Of a DNA stretch of 64,000 nt, positions 25,427 to 38,100 are shown one piece after another. The DNA lies in assembly GCA_023078685.1 (NCBI GenBank), contig JALGAS010000014.1:124001-188000 (forward strand), in the 5' to 3' direction. The translations under genes were made by a program, and so were the position numbers. The stretch comes from Neopestalotiopsis rosae (lineage: Eukaryota; Ascomycota; Sordariomycetes; Amphisphaeriales; Sporocadaceae). The stretch's first letter is position 1; every line of letters begins with the position of its first letter. The notes below the pieces were generated by a model that was not told the DNA's origin, did not search any database, and saw nothing but the letters and a program-made list of their open reading frames with translations.

Positions 25427-28400
25427 TCATGATAAACAAATGACATCCCGGTCATCCTCTACTGGTGTTCCAAAGAGGGCGTCAGTCTTGGACAAAAGTT
25501 CGTGGACCTCAGCACGGGCAGCTCTTGAGGCATCAGCCAGGTTGCTGCCAATGACACCCGACTCAAAGTCGTTGAGAATGCCGTTGATGGACTGGGAGAT
25601 GCGGGTCGACAGCTCTGACTCGAGCTCATCGCAGATTGCGTCCAACTTGCTGCGGGCGCCGCTGGTTGCTTCAGCAAACATGGAGCGACGGTTGTCTCTG
25701 ATGCAGCGCAACGTGTTGTCTTTCATACGAGCATACATTCCTGCACCTAGTCACTTGTTAGTATATTTTGTGTGCACCACAATTAGTAAGACTTACCTCT
25801 TTCTTTGGCGCAACGTTCATATGCCCAGGTCATGTTGCTTGTCACAGCGGGCGTAAACTCTCTGTTGGCTTCCCGTTGCAGAGTAGCTATCCTGGATTGG
25901 AATGTCTTAAAGATATCCTCCCATCTTACATGCTCCATCAGAGATGCTATGAGAACGCCATGGTCCTTTTTGGGGATGCGACTCTTGACGATATTCTGAA
26001 AATGATCACGGCTGCACTGGGACATGGCGGGAAACTTTGCAAGAGCGTCTGGGATGCGAGTGCTGAACACTGCCTCCCATGAGTTTGCCAACAGTGTCTT
26101 GATAGGCTCTGCGAGCTCTTCATTGAGGTTGACACGGCCAGCTGACCTTGTGTAATGGACGCCGCTGCGGTAGATCAGTACATGATTTCCGAGGCACGAA
26201 AATGGAGAAACTCACTTGCGAACACAAATGGCCTGGTATGTGTTCCATGCATAGCCACCAGCGAGCCGCGGCATGAACCATTTCTCTGCTGTCTTGATGG
26301 CTTTCTTGGCGGCTGATTTGCTCGATTTGTCAAACTTCTTGTATAGATATCGGATCAAGATGTCACGGCACTCCGTTGTGACCGTTTCGGCAGCGTGGTC
26401 CAGATCCTAAACAATATCAATAAACGTTTACCAAAGTAGTTGAGGTAATATAACAGAACACGGTTCGTACCATTCCAAGCTGTTCCAAGTCTTTCTTGAA
26501 CATGGCTTCGGTCAGCTGTGCGCTACTACCTGGATTCTGAGCCCAGAGACTCAAAGTCAGGACGAATCGTCTGAAGTTCTTCAAGAAACTTCGCGCGGTA
26601 TCCTCACGAGAAGACTCCGTGAGCTTCTTTGCATGCATTTGTAGCTGAGGAATGCCCGTGCTTTCCATCGTAGCAAAGCCCTTCACCTTCTCGTCTCGGC
26701 CCAATCGTCCATTTGACGTCTGATAAGCTCTCGACGAAACACAAAATACGGGAAGGGATGCGCCGATTGCGTCGTAGTCTCTAATGTTCTCTTGAGGATC
26801 GAATAACTCTTCGTTTTCGCGCAACGCAAGTTCTTGGTCAGTTCTGGAAAAAATAGTTAGCTTCAATGGTCAGCTGAAAATGTGAAAGGTACCGACTCTT
26901 TCAGGCCGTGAGCAAAATCTTGCTGAATGGCATCTTTAGAAAATTTGTTCCGGCTCTGGATACAAAGAGACTTGAGTTGGAGCTCAAGTTTCGATTTTGC
27001 CTTGGTATTTCTTTTGTGTTCATCAAAAGCATGATTCCACTGACTGCCCAAGTAGTTTTTCTTCTCTTGGATCTTTGGCCTCTCGGCTTGCAATCTATTG
27101 ATCTCCTTCCAGATTCGCTCTGCTGTGAGGGGCTCCTCCGAGGGAACGTCCTTCGGAATATTCGGCTTTTCTTCAATCTCTTCCTTGATGTGATCATCAT
27201 CGCCATCACTATCACTGTCAGATATAGACTCCGTATCGAGATCAATGCAACGTCTCTTGTGAGAAATGGCCTCCTGTGTTGAAACTTTTCTCTTGCGAGA
27301 TAGACCTGAGTACGGTTGAGCTTGGTTGCCCTTGTCCAGATTGTTGAGCTGTGCAGTCCAGTGAGTGATCTGCTCGTTGATCTGGTCGATGAAGGTTTCA
27401 AGTTGACGAAGATCTCCTCTGATACCTTGACACTCTTCTTTGCTCCGATCAAAGTCTGCTTCAATGCTTCGCAGATCGTGCAGGCAAGTTGAAATGTCTT
27501 TCTGATTTTGGAAAGATTTGCCAGCTTCCATGACCGAGATCTCATCCGTCTTGGAGCAGATGAATGTGACCCGATCGTACTTGCAATCGAGTTTCAGTTG
27601 TAGCTTGAAGGATTGGCCCAACAGCTTCTTAGCTGTCTTGTCATCAACTGCTCGTGTAATGGGTGCAACGATCCATATGTATTTGCACTTCTCAATGTAC
27701 TTCTCTGCCATGGCTGCGCGGGCGGCATTGGAATCCTGCACACCGGGCTGCAAACGTTGAGTTAACTCTGATGTGTATTGAATCGGAAGGACACGAATGA
27801 GAATTGATGGAAGTACTTACCAGATCAACAATGACCGCTCCCGTCGATAGAACGTCTGCCTTGATGAAGATGCGAACAACCTCGATCAAAGGCCAGTATT
27901 GAAGTTGTTTCCTTGCACCACTTGTCCTTCCCTGATTGTCTTGTGCGTCGCTGTCAATGTACTTTTGCATAACCTCGAAGAAGGATTCTGATGTGATGTC
28001 GGTGACGATGTGTTTTGTTCCGAGTACGGCCTGTACATAGGGCTTGCTTGCAAGAGTGGAGATGTTGGCATTTGCGAAGCTTTCCTTCGTCAGCTCCGGG
28101 TACACGGCCTTGATTTTAGCCCAGGAGACTCCTGCTTCTGTCTCTGTATTGTTGGACTCTCTGACAACCCCACCAGTCCCGTTAAGAATATCATGAGAGA
28201 GCTGTGTGAGTTCTTCTCGCCAGTCTTCGGGAGAGATGAACTCGACTTCAGCGCGATATAGCTCATTGGGATCATCCGAGGAATTGTAAGAAATCTCAGT
28301 AATGACGGACGTGCAGGCACGCATGCAATTTGTCGGCACAATCATCTCCTCATCCAGCAGAGCATTGACAATAGAGCTCTTGCCCGAACCGGTGTCGCCC

Positions 28401-28750
28401 AACACACCGATCACGGTCTTGACCGGCTTGTTCTGCGATCTGAGACCCTCAATGGTTGCCAGGAAACGGGCTGTATCTTTGGCAATTGACTGCTTCTGTA
28501 GCGCCTTCTCGAGATCGTCAATGACTGAAGTCGCCGTCTTGGCACGAGCCTCAAGCTTATATGTCGATATCTCCTGAACACACTGGTCCAGAAACCGAAA
28601 GTGTATGTTCTTAGCATTGGCTCCTGATGATTTGATAGCTCCTTCGACATCCGTATCAGCCTCATCCGACGGTGTAGTGATCCGGCGCGATCTCCTTCTG
28701 TACCTGCCACTCCGCGTGGCGGACTTGACGATAGAGTTTGTAGCACCCAT
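25427..28750 (-). CDS. SLIP-GC/dynamin-like large P-loop GTPase (frame broken by one base)
   Basis: Six exons: 28750-27821, 27747-26893, 26843-26471, 26406-26216, 26164-25797, 25746-25427; about 1011 aa. The P-loop GDTGSGKSS is at residues 118-126. The conserved block MIVPTNCMRACTSVITEISY follows as switch region. DLPG (G3) is rebuilt across the first intron, and CSKTD serves as the G4-like motif. A bipartite nuclear signal (SRKRK ... HKRR) and acidic stretch follow in exon 2. The C-terminal half is helical and ends with conserved HYTRSAGRVNLNEELA and AYERCAKERG segments. This architecture is what fungal genomes annotate as nuclear GTPase SLIP-GC, a dynamin-superfamily member of unclear fungal role. 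All junctions fit except exon 2/3: the canonical splice (GTACCT ... TTTCCAG, with a perfect CTAAC branch) leaves one extra base, so the frame meets a TGA at once. It is either a sequence error or a truncating mutation. Confidence 0.8.
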
Positions 28751-30451
28751 GCTGTCCTGACGATATTTTTCGGTCAATTTTGAGGTAGGTTTTGCAGCGT
28801 CGAGGTGCTGACAAAGTCTTCGACCAAAGAGAGCTTAGAGTTTTCGACGTCTCTATCCTGATGTAACTGCTCGGGAAAGGTGAAGAACAATTGCGGAAAC
28901 ATGCCAAGCACCCAGTGAGCACAAGGGCAGAGTACAAGAGGCTCAGTGGTATTGATAGAAGGGTTGTCGAGCCGGAGTCGAGTCCGAGTTCGAGAGATAT
29001 GTAATGTGAAGAATGCTGAGAGACTCTCGACAGTGGAAATATCACTGAAGGGAGTAAAGATTTCAATGTATTGGGCTGAGCCTCGTGGAAATGGAAGAGG
29101 AGAAAATGAAATTGCCCTACGCAAAATAGTTGCAAGCAATATAAATGGCAAATTGCTCTTGCCAAGATTGTTATGTCAAAAGACAAAGAGAAAAATCAAA
29201 TTCGAATCCGCGCTCTTGCCATTACTTGTAATTTCAGAGAGTGAAGATTTCCGTGGAGGACAATCAGCGACCGTATACGATTTTATGTATGTGTATGGCA
29301 GAATAATGTTAGAGGAATGAGTTTTAGTGAAGTAAATGCTTCGGAGAGGAAAAGTATTCTTGGTCAGCTTCGATTTCTAGATCGCTGGAGAGGATTGTTC
29401 TCGAGATTGTTGTAAGTCAGCATATCGATCAAGTGATTGTTCGCCATTTCTGCTCTATTGTCTATTCGTATTGTACTGTACAATCCTGTCTCACACATTA
29501 CGACAATATCCCGTCGTATAAACAGCGACAAAACTGTCTTTATCCAATCATGGCATGGCTTTCGATACATTGAACATTGATAATGACCACAGAGCAGAGA
29601 TATCGTATGGGAATTTGATAGATGTAACAATCCCCATGATCACACTTCTCAGCAGGAGCCCCGCATATGTGATTGTTGCATATTAACTGAGAGTCTGCTA
29701 CTGCCATCAAAAATGTTCAGAGAGCGATTGATTGCAGCTCAAAATTATACTCGTTCAAGGAGAGCGATGATTGGTGTACGCTTCGAAATGTGTGCCTTAT
29801 CTAAGATTTTATCGGTTCAGCAGCCAAAGGTGGAGGAAGTTGGTCAAAATTCAATGGGAGAAAAAAATCAAAATTGTCATTGCCAACCTGAACTGATCGA
29901 TATATACCAAGAATCATTACACATCAGTAAGTTTAATTCTGATTATGATTAGGTAGGCATATTGCATTCAAATACTGTCGTATTACCTAGGTTAGGTAGG
30001 TAGACACGCTAGTAATAGTCCCCATGACATGCCTGTCCGTGCGGCGACCGCCTCAGGTACCGCGTGGACCCCCGTTTGTCGGCGGAAGCTCTCTAAACTC
30101 ACCATCTAAGCTCAGCTCAGGGATCCAGGGATAGCTCCGAAGGACAACTGTCAGCCTACTACTCAATTACCACGAAACATAAAGGACAACCTCGCGTCGT
30201 TCCTTGTTGAAAACTCTGTGGAAACATCGATATTCGGTGCAAATCAAGCACGAAAGAACGACAGCGTGACCAGTGCCTTTGTTACACAGCAGAGTTCCGA
30301 AGACCCAGGCGACGAGCGACCTGTAGCTAGGGCGACGGGCGACGAAGTCCTGCACTGCGCACTTCGCCAGCAACATTGAAAGCAGCTCAGCTAGAAGTCA
30401 GCGTTCAGTTGTCAAAGCGACACACATCCACACACACTCTCGAACATCAAG
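28751..30451. promoter_or_regulatory. Divergent intergenic region, GTPase / CFIm25
   Basis: 1.7 kb between start codons on opposite strands; should contain both promoters. A/T-rich in the middle (about 29.2-30.0 kb). Short open frames only; no repeats seen. Confidence 0.5.
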
Positions 30452-31326
<875 letters not shown>

Positions 31327-31772
31327 GAGACGAGCGCATGCTCAAGATTGACGCGGAAGAGACAAAGATGCAAGAGTCCGCATCGATATGCCAATGAACT
31401 TATGGTCGAACTACCAGCGCCTTAAGCTTTAAAAAAAGCTTAGGCAGTAGACATGAGGAGCCCCATACCCAGCATTGCAGCTGTAGGAGACTTTATAGCT
31501 GTGAGACATTGTCGGATTGTACGATTCGGAGCGCTCGCAGAGAGGCGTGCCTACGACTGTCGAAGCATATGGCCTGGAGACATAAGCCTCTAAAAAAGTA
31601 TGAGAAGAGGACTATAGGATTTACAGCTTCTCAGATCTTTAAGAAGGACAATGCAAAAACGCAGAAATGACACACCATCGTAGGATGCCCTGCTCCAGAA
31701 GAATTGTCGCAAATCATCGTCATTACTCTCATGTTCTATTCTCGGCTAAAGTGTCGCACTCATCTTTGGAAT
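31327..31772. other. Convergent 3' flanks of CFIm25 and YjbQ genes
   Basis: 446 bp between two stop codons. It contains a short inverted repeat at about 31419-31445 (CCTTAAGCTTT / AAAGCTTAGG, one bulged base) and two TGTA tetramers downstream, which could be 3' UTR elements. Confidence 0.5.
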
Positions 31773-32488
31773 TCATGCCTTTTGGCCTTGGATCGTGGCC
31801 ACCACTCTTCTTGTGTGCTTTACTGCCCGGAACTCGAGATACCAAATGCCTTGCCATGTACCGGTAGCCTGCAACAAGTCTCGTCAGCCCAATTGCCTCT
31901 GTTACGTGAAGTCGTGTATTGCAAAGACGGCAACAAGAAACCTACCAGCTTTCCGTCCTTAATGGGAATCGTGACGCTCGCACCAATCAGCGCGCTCTTG
32001 ATGTGCGCCGGCATGTCGTCCGGGCCCTCGGCGCTGTGGCGGTAGAGCTCCTGGCCTTTGGGTCCGCTCTCGGGCGCGATGCGGTCGAGGGCGTCGGACA
32101 TGTCGGCGCGGACGTCGTCGTCCCAGTTCTCGTTGAGGCTCAGGGCGCACGACGTGTGCTGGACAAAGAGGTTGAGCAGGCCGACCTTGTAGTCGCGGAT
32201 TTCGGGCAGCGAGTCCACAATGTGGTCGGTGATGAGGTACGAGCCCCGCGACCGCGCGGGCAGCGTGAACTGCTTCTGGGACCAGGACATGTTTATCTCG
32301 GCGGGCGACGATGACGGCGGGGTGCTTCGAGGTGATGTGGGAGTCGACGGTGGAAAGACGAGGGTCCAGGGAAGGAAGATGAGGTAATTGAAGAGACTTG
32401 GGAAGAAACCTATAAAGAATACGACCAGCAAAAGGAAACTGAACCAGCTGTAGTTTGCTGAAGGTCTTGCGTTGGTGGATGACGGCAT
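31773..32488 (-). CDS. YjbQ/UPF0047 family protein with N-terminal membrane segment
   Basis: Two exons: 32488-31946 and 31868-31773, joined in phase 0 (donor GTAGGT, acceptor TTGCAG); 212 aa. The core from Met67 (MSWSQKQFTL) is the compact UPF0047 domain, with RSRGSYLITDHI, VGLLNLFVQHTSCALSLNEN, GPDDMPAHIKSALIG and the closing ATGTWQGIWYLEFR. Bacterial YjbQ has weak thiamine-phosphate synthase activity in vitro; the real substrate is unknown. The first 66 residues add one strong membrane helix (FSFLLLVVFFIGFF) and a Pro/Ser/Thr-rich stalk, so the long form would be anchored in a membrane. The usual family start corresponds to the internal ATG at 32290, so leader and extension cannot be told apart by sequence alone. 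Confidence 0.85.
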
Positions 32489-32894
32489 AGCGATTTACTC
32501 TCCGTTAACTGGGTTTTGGAGCAATGAGGTGCAGGCAATTGGCGATTACATAGCATGGTGGGGCGGGCGGGAAGCTCGCTGGAGCTTTTTATGGCAACTC
32601 ATCGCTATTTCATGTGCAACGCAACAAAGCAAGGGTGAGAGAAAGAGGGCTCCTTCTGTTTCTCTTTTCTATTTGCCGGTAAGCCTCCTATGTCATAAAA
32701 ATGAGAATCAATTGAATTAGTAAAATGAATAATTGTCGAATGGAAGTCACCCAAAAAGTTGATGGACGGTTCTTTATTTTGTGTAATTGTGGTCGCAAGT
32801 ATGTACAAAACCGGCAGCATCTCGCTGCCCGTTGATCTCTCATCTACCTCTCCATTCTGAACTCCTGATTTGGTACAAAGAACGAGCTGTTCAT
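32489..32894. other. Short intergenic region
   Basis: 406 bp between the YjbQ-type gene start and the NDUFS6 stop, both on the minus strand; holds the promoter of the former and the 3' UTR of the latter. Nothing else seen. Confidence 0.5.
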
Positions 32895-33593
32895 CTATGC
32901 GAGAGGGTATGAGGTTTCGGGTAATGCTTCGAGGTGCTCGCGGTGGTGCTCGTTGGCCTAATTGATTGCTTGTTAGTCCACATCTCATCCCCAAGTTACG
33001 TAGTTCTTCTCAAGTATTTCTCTTCAAACCACGCCAATGAAGCATATATCGGTCAGTAAACGTACATATGGCAGTCCACAGTAGGTGCATGCTGCAATCT
33101 CGGGCTTGTCGGTGTTGATGAAGATTCTGGGGTGTCCAGCTGGGCCGCCGCCGCCGTCGCATGCGACAACCTTGTCGTGTGTCCACCGGACAGGCTGCTT
33201 GTGAATGAGTTCAATGGCAGCCATCGATTGAGGCTTTGCGCGTAATTCTTGTTAGTCTCATGACCTTAACAGAAGAGAGCCAGCAATCGCGCCCACCTGG
33301 AGGTCAAAGTCCGTCTGCTCAAATCGGGGGCCGGACATGGCCTGAGCCCTGGGCTTCTGGCTTCTCGACCAGATTCCAGTCCGGTTCGGTGCCTGTTGCA
33401 GTCCTCTCTCCTGGTTCTCCGCGACGCCCAAGGAGTCGGCCTCGCTCTGTGCCTGGGGGGTAGTTTCGGCCTTGTTGTGCAGGATGGCCTCCTTGGCCTC
33501 GAGTCTCGGGAGCGAGGTAGCGAAGCCTCTCTGGGCAACGCTGGCCCTTTGCGCCAGGCGCAGCGATGTCCGGGCGGTCAATCGGGGAAGCAT
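32895..33593 (-). CDS. NDUFS6: Mitochondrial complex I 13 kDa zinc subunit (NDUFS6/NUMM homologue)
   Basis: Three exons: 33593-33297, 33233-33066, 32957-32895, all phase 0; 175 aa. It begins with a clear mitochondrial presequence (MLPRLTARTSLRLAQRAS, then QRGFATSLPR). The conserved core is WTHDKVVACDGGGGPAGHP followed by RIFINTDKPEIAACTYCGLPY, which supplies the CHCC zinc ligands Cys124, His133, Cys148 and Cys151. The last exon gives ANEHHREHLEALPETSYPLA. The subunit sits at the junction of the N and Q modules of NADH:ubiquinone oxidoreductase on the matrix side, and its zinc site is needed late in assembly. Length fits fungal homologues. It shares a 644 bp divergent region with the Mpp6-like gene. 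Confidence 0.95.
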
Positions 33594-34237
33594 GTTGTCG
33601 ATGCTGTGTTGTGAGGATGAATTGGCTCGTCCTGAACACGAGATTCAATTGGCTCTCAACTAGAGTCGTCAACCTCGTCTGTCTGTCGCCAGGGCCAATT
33701 GGTTCCAATCCGGGCAGCAGTCGTTGAAGCTCGGGCCATGCAACGGGCTGGAGAGTTGTGGATCAACTTTATTCCCTTATCGCGGGGGGTGTGCACCTAT
33801 TGCTGCGATAGCGCCTGAGCTTCTGTAAATTCTTGGGTGCAGCAGCGCAACGGCGCATTCACGCAGCACCTGAATTGAATTAGACAATACCTACCTACTC
33901 AAGCCAACATTAACCCATCATTACGTGTAGATAGGAACACCCGTGGATTTGTTCCCTAGTCACCACCTCAGTGAGATTCGGCCCTTCGACAACGAAAAAA
34001 AGAAGCATCCTGCAAAATTATTGCTGCAAATTTCTTCACTTTGGAGGCTGGTTTACTACCTTGATCAATCTTGGAGCAGACCTGCCCCACGAAATCTTAA
34101 GCTTGCTCTTAAGATCCGTTGCAACCTGCCCAATCTAGGATCTGGGAGACATCCCGTCTTCCCATATCATCTTTACATTTGCCTACAGTCATCACAGTCA
34201 CATCGCGTTCCGAGTAGCCTCAAAAACCTTTGACAAG
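33594..34237. promoter_or_regulatory. Divergent promoter region, NDUFS6 / Mpp6-like
   Basis: 644 bp between two ATGs on opposite strands. Contains a TACCTACCTAC run near 33888 and no open frame of interest. Confidence 0.5.
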
Positions 34238-35185
34238 ATGGCGGCGCAGACAACTCCAAAGGGCATGTCCTCGAGGCTGCTGACTATGAAGTTCATGCAG
34301 AGAGCAGCAGCGACATCTTCACCAGCCTCAGCCCCGAGTACCCCCGCTTCAGATGACTCTTCCAAGCGACGCAAGATCTCTCATAGACCGTCGAACAATG
34401 ATGAGCTCGAGGTCCAGGTGGATCGCAAGGCTATTCAGGCTGCCATTGAGGAGGGCGAGCGCAAGCGCGAAGAGGCACTGATCAAGCATGCTGAAGAGCT
34501 TGGCGATGCCAGATGGGTGCTTAATGTACCAAACCTGTCGACTTCTGGCGCGGCAGCTCCAAATCCTCTGCGGGTGGTTCAGGTTGGGTATGCCCAGATT
34601 GACTCACCTGATACTTCAGACGACGACGACGCAGATTCATCCCGAGCAATGCCCGACAAAATACAGCCGATTCGCCGATATAACATGGGTAAAAAGAAGG
34701 CACGTTTGTTTTCGTACCACGTCTATTGCTAAAGCTTATTGAAAATGAATATTAATCTAACATGTTTACAGGCTGCCGTTGACGCAAGTGATTCTGAGGA
34801 TGACGGCGACTCCGACTCTTCTAACGATTCTGATGCATCCGGTACGAGTTCGTCCGAAGATGAAGACGACTCTGAGTCTCAGATTCCCTCCGCGAACCCT
34901 AGAAGTGGCAACCGCAGAGGCAGCTACGCAGACAGAAAAAGTGCCGAGAAAGCCAGAGCCAAGGAATTCGCGGACAAGAGGAGGAAAAAGGAGGTCAAGC
35001 TGAACAATGCCAGATCTCAGTCTACTGGTGGCCTTTCGTCGATCTCCGGGGGTGGCCTGTCACTGTCTTCGGGTGGCCGCCCTATGCAACGACAATCTGG
35101 TGCTTTCGCTTTCAACTGCCACAACTGCGGCGAGGTTGGCCACAAAGCCGCCGACTGTAAGAAGTCCAAGAAACGTTCCCGGTGA
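34238..35185 (+). CDS. mpp6: Mpp6-type exosome cofactor with C-terminal CCHC zinc knuckle
   Basis: Two exons: 34238-34699 and 34772-35185; 291 aa. The N-terminus GMSSRLLTMKFMQR (residues 9-22) is the signature of Mpp6/MPHOSPH6 (compare LLRMKFMQR), the peptide that docks on exosome subunit Rrp40 and helps recruit Mtr4 helicase in the nucleus. Next come a basic KRRK patch (about 45), a Glu/Arg-rich helix, an acidic Ser/Asp run at the start of exon 2, a lysine-rich helix (EKARAKEFADKRRKKEVK), and a zinc knuckle Cys270-X2-Cys273-X4-His278-X4-Cys283 before a basic end. The only frame-preserving junction I find is a GC-AG intron (AAG|GCACGT ... TTACAG, branch CTAAC). Classical Mpp6 (160-186 aa) is shorter. 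If the motif is chance, this is simply a zinc-knuckle RNA-binding protein. Confidence 0.75.
34700..34771 (+). other. Probable GC-AG intron
   Basis: 72 nt, GCACGT donor after AAG, TCTAAC branch, TTACAG acceptor. GT donors nearby are in the wrong phase or weak. GCACGT differs by one base from GTACGT, a donor used several times in this window. Confidence 0.6.
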
Positions 35186-38100
35186 GATGCCTGCAGGAAG
35201 GTCCGTCCCGGGAATTTGACACTACTGGAGAAAATGCGAGCCGCTGGCCACTTACCGTGGCTTCTCGCTTGGTAACAATCCCTGCTTGAATGCCCAGGCT
35301 ACAGCGATTCCTTTGACCAAGACGCTGGTTGAGTATATTTTGCATGCTGTATTGCTGGTTCCCCCAGTCGTGTGAAGAGATCTAGTACTCCTTAAAGTAT
35401 GCTGCCCGCTGGTGTCCGGCAGCTGAGCAAGTGGGCAGAGATATCATATCAGGCTCAAAGGCCCACGTTCCCATCTGGGAAGGTTCTCATATGGATTGGC
35501 TCCCATCTTTCGATGGGAGCCACTTTGCCTCGAAGCGAGCAGCAATCTAAGTGACTGCACGAAAATCTCTAACACGAGAAATCATCACCAGAGGGTAGTC
35601 GGTCTGGTGGCATCTCACACTCGCTCCGCCGTGAGTGCATTGAAGGCAGTAGAGAAGGACCTGGTACCTTCCACTTGCCGCGAAAATCTTAATAAATTGA
35701 TAGACAGAAGAAATAAAGTTGTAAATAATAACACCGGTGTGCCCATGAAATCCTAGTATCAAACGCGCAGGAATCGTAGAGCGGTCGTCTCGCATTTCCC
35801 CTGATATTGTCCCGGGAAAAGGGTACAGCCAGGGTCGTTCCGCATATCCAACATGGCGGGTGATGAAACTCTGTGATGTATTCAGTACCCTGTAAATGGT
35901 AACCGGCCGCATCCGTCCGTCCGGACTCTAGCCGAAATACCATCAGCCTCCAGGCGACTTCATATCCTAATGTTCTTGTCAATGAATGCCTGAAGGACAG
36001 TTAATTATGTAACGTTGATGCCATTGAAATCGTTGCTTGTAGGCGCATCTGTGATGAGAGATGCCGATCTAAGCGTGTCCAAGATAGACTACTACCCAAT
36101 TGGGGTGACATAATCCGCCATCAGTATATGCTGCTGGACCCCCACGAACGTGGGCCAACGTTACCGAATACAATTGGGAAGCTTCTACAAGAGATGATAT
36201 CGACTCCATATCTCACCAAGAGGAACAAGACAGATCATGTAATGATACCTTCTGCTCTCAGTGATTACGGGTTGTATCTCAACACCACCTCTCTTCGAAA
36301 GACGTTCATGGCAGGAATACTGACTTGACAGTTTTGCACATGCCCCATCAGGTGACCGATATTTCGCCTAAGCAATAAAGACACCTTTCCAAATTTGCAT
36401 CTAATATGAAGACAAAGCTGCCAAGACTGTTTCACTCCAAACACACTGGTTGATCTGTAAGCCATAACATTACAGATTACAGTTGCCGGCCGTGATGGCT
36501 GCTACTTGCCTTGCCGGCTACCATATATGGTACCTGCATCAATATCGGCTGCAGGCTGCGGCTCGGCTTCGTGATACCATGGGAATTGAAGGGTTCAGCC
36601 GTTCATCATAGCCCAATAGATCAAACCGGTCAAGCCCGTTGAGAGGGGTGTCATTGAGTAATCGAGTAAATTCTTGCGAATCGAGATTGTCCTTGAGAGG
36701 ATTCTTGTTGGTATCCTGGGACTTTGAATTGCAAAATCAAGAAACAGAGTGATCGGTTAATTTTCACCAACCTCGGGGCTCTCTACCGGTCAATTCTCAG
36801 GCAATTGGCCTACGAAGTACTGACTCGCACTGTCATCGAGCTCAAACATCTATACTACACATGTAACCATTCAGTGCTATCAGGGGACCCCTGTCAATAT
36901 CTTGGAGTGCTGTATATTTACGAAGCATTGTTAAGTATAGGGATCACATATTCAGCTCCAATTGATACCCAAGTAGTGGAGGCCCAACGGGCCGGAAGAA
37001 TTCATGAGTCGAAGAGCTACTCGATGCGATGACGTTTCTTCGTCACAGTATAATGATCGAGCTATAACTTCTACAATGTTAACGTGACTAATTGGCTTAG
37101 CCTTTTCTCTCCAAATGATACTGTAACAGTCGCAATCATGACTGCTGAAGATCCGGAGTAAAGAAGAAATGGGGTTACTAAGGATCTGCAGCCCCGTCTA
37201 CAAGCAGCCATCCGAGGCTGGCCCAACGTCGCAATGCATGCCTAGGTTCGCCTAGGTATTTCTCAACTAAGCAATACATGTTTCCGTACCGGGAATTCGG
37301 TTACTTGATGCAACCCAGTACAATGAAAACATTTCTCCCCCCGACAAGAAGAGCAAGAGAAAGACCCCAAAACCCAGTCCGAGGAAAAAGCCGGGCGTTA
37401 CTATTGATTATTACCAAGGATAAGATCCCACCGGACCAGTTTGTCTTGGATTTGGGGTTTCTCGGTACCAGCCTCGGCAGGCCGGAGCTTGTTCTCTCGC
37501 GATACTATCACCAAAGCAGAATCAAATATTGCCCAGGTTCAGGACATGTTTGCCTTGATATCTGACTCGTGAAGAAGTCGTTGGCGATTCATACGGTGCT
37601 TGTTATGATCCAGTCGTGTTGCGTTGTTACTGGATCGAGGGTGTTTTTAAAGTGGGGATTTTATAGGGCGTATCAAGTCACCTGAGTATACTGGATTTCA
37701 ATGGGTAAATTGAGATACCCCGTTGGATACTACCGTCAAAATCGAAAGATTACTGACATACAACAGGAAATGTGTCCAACATTAGCTTATTCCAAACTAT
37801 CGCGCCTGCGGAAAAATACCACAGGGCTGGCCTTCCTTTGTTGCTGATCTTCTTCCTTCCTGGAGCACATGCATAGCTGAGGTGCCAAGGCGGATGCAGC
37901 GATCAGAACGGGTGTAGTGGTGGTATTAGTGGTGCTTGTGGCGCACCTGAGTTGCTCCCTTGGTATTCGTTCTTGTATTGGATTTCTTGTCCACGAAATA
38001 GGTAGACATGAGTGCTGACAGCCTCGGGTCGATTGAAGAGTTTCTGAGAGTTACCGCCGCGGAAGAGAGCACATGTCAGCATCAGTCATGCCGCCGGCAT

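Noticed and set aside
35900..37800. Possible eroded (RIP-mutated) transposon in the 5.5 kb gap
   Set aside because: No terminal repeats, no transposase or reverse-transcriptase fragments, and only mild A/T enrichment; not supported by eye.
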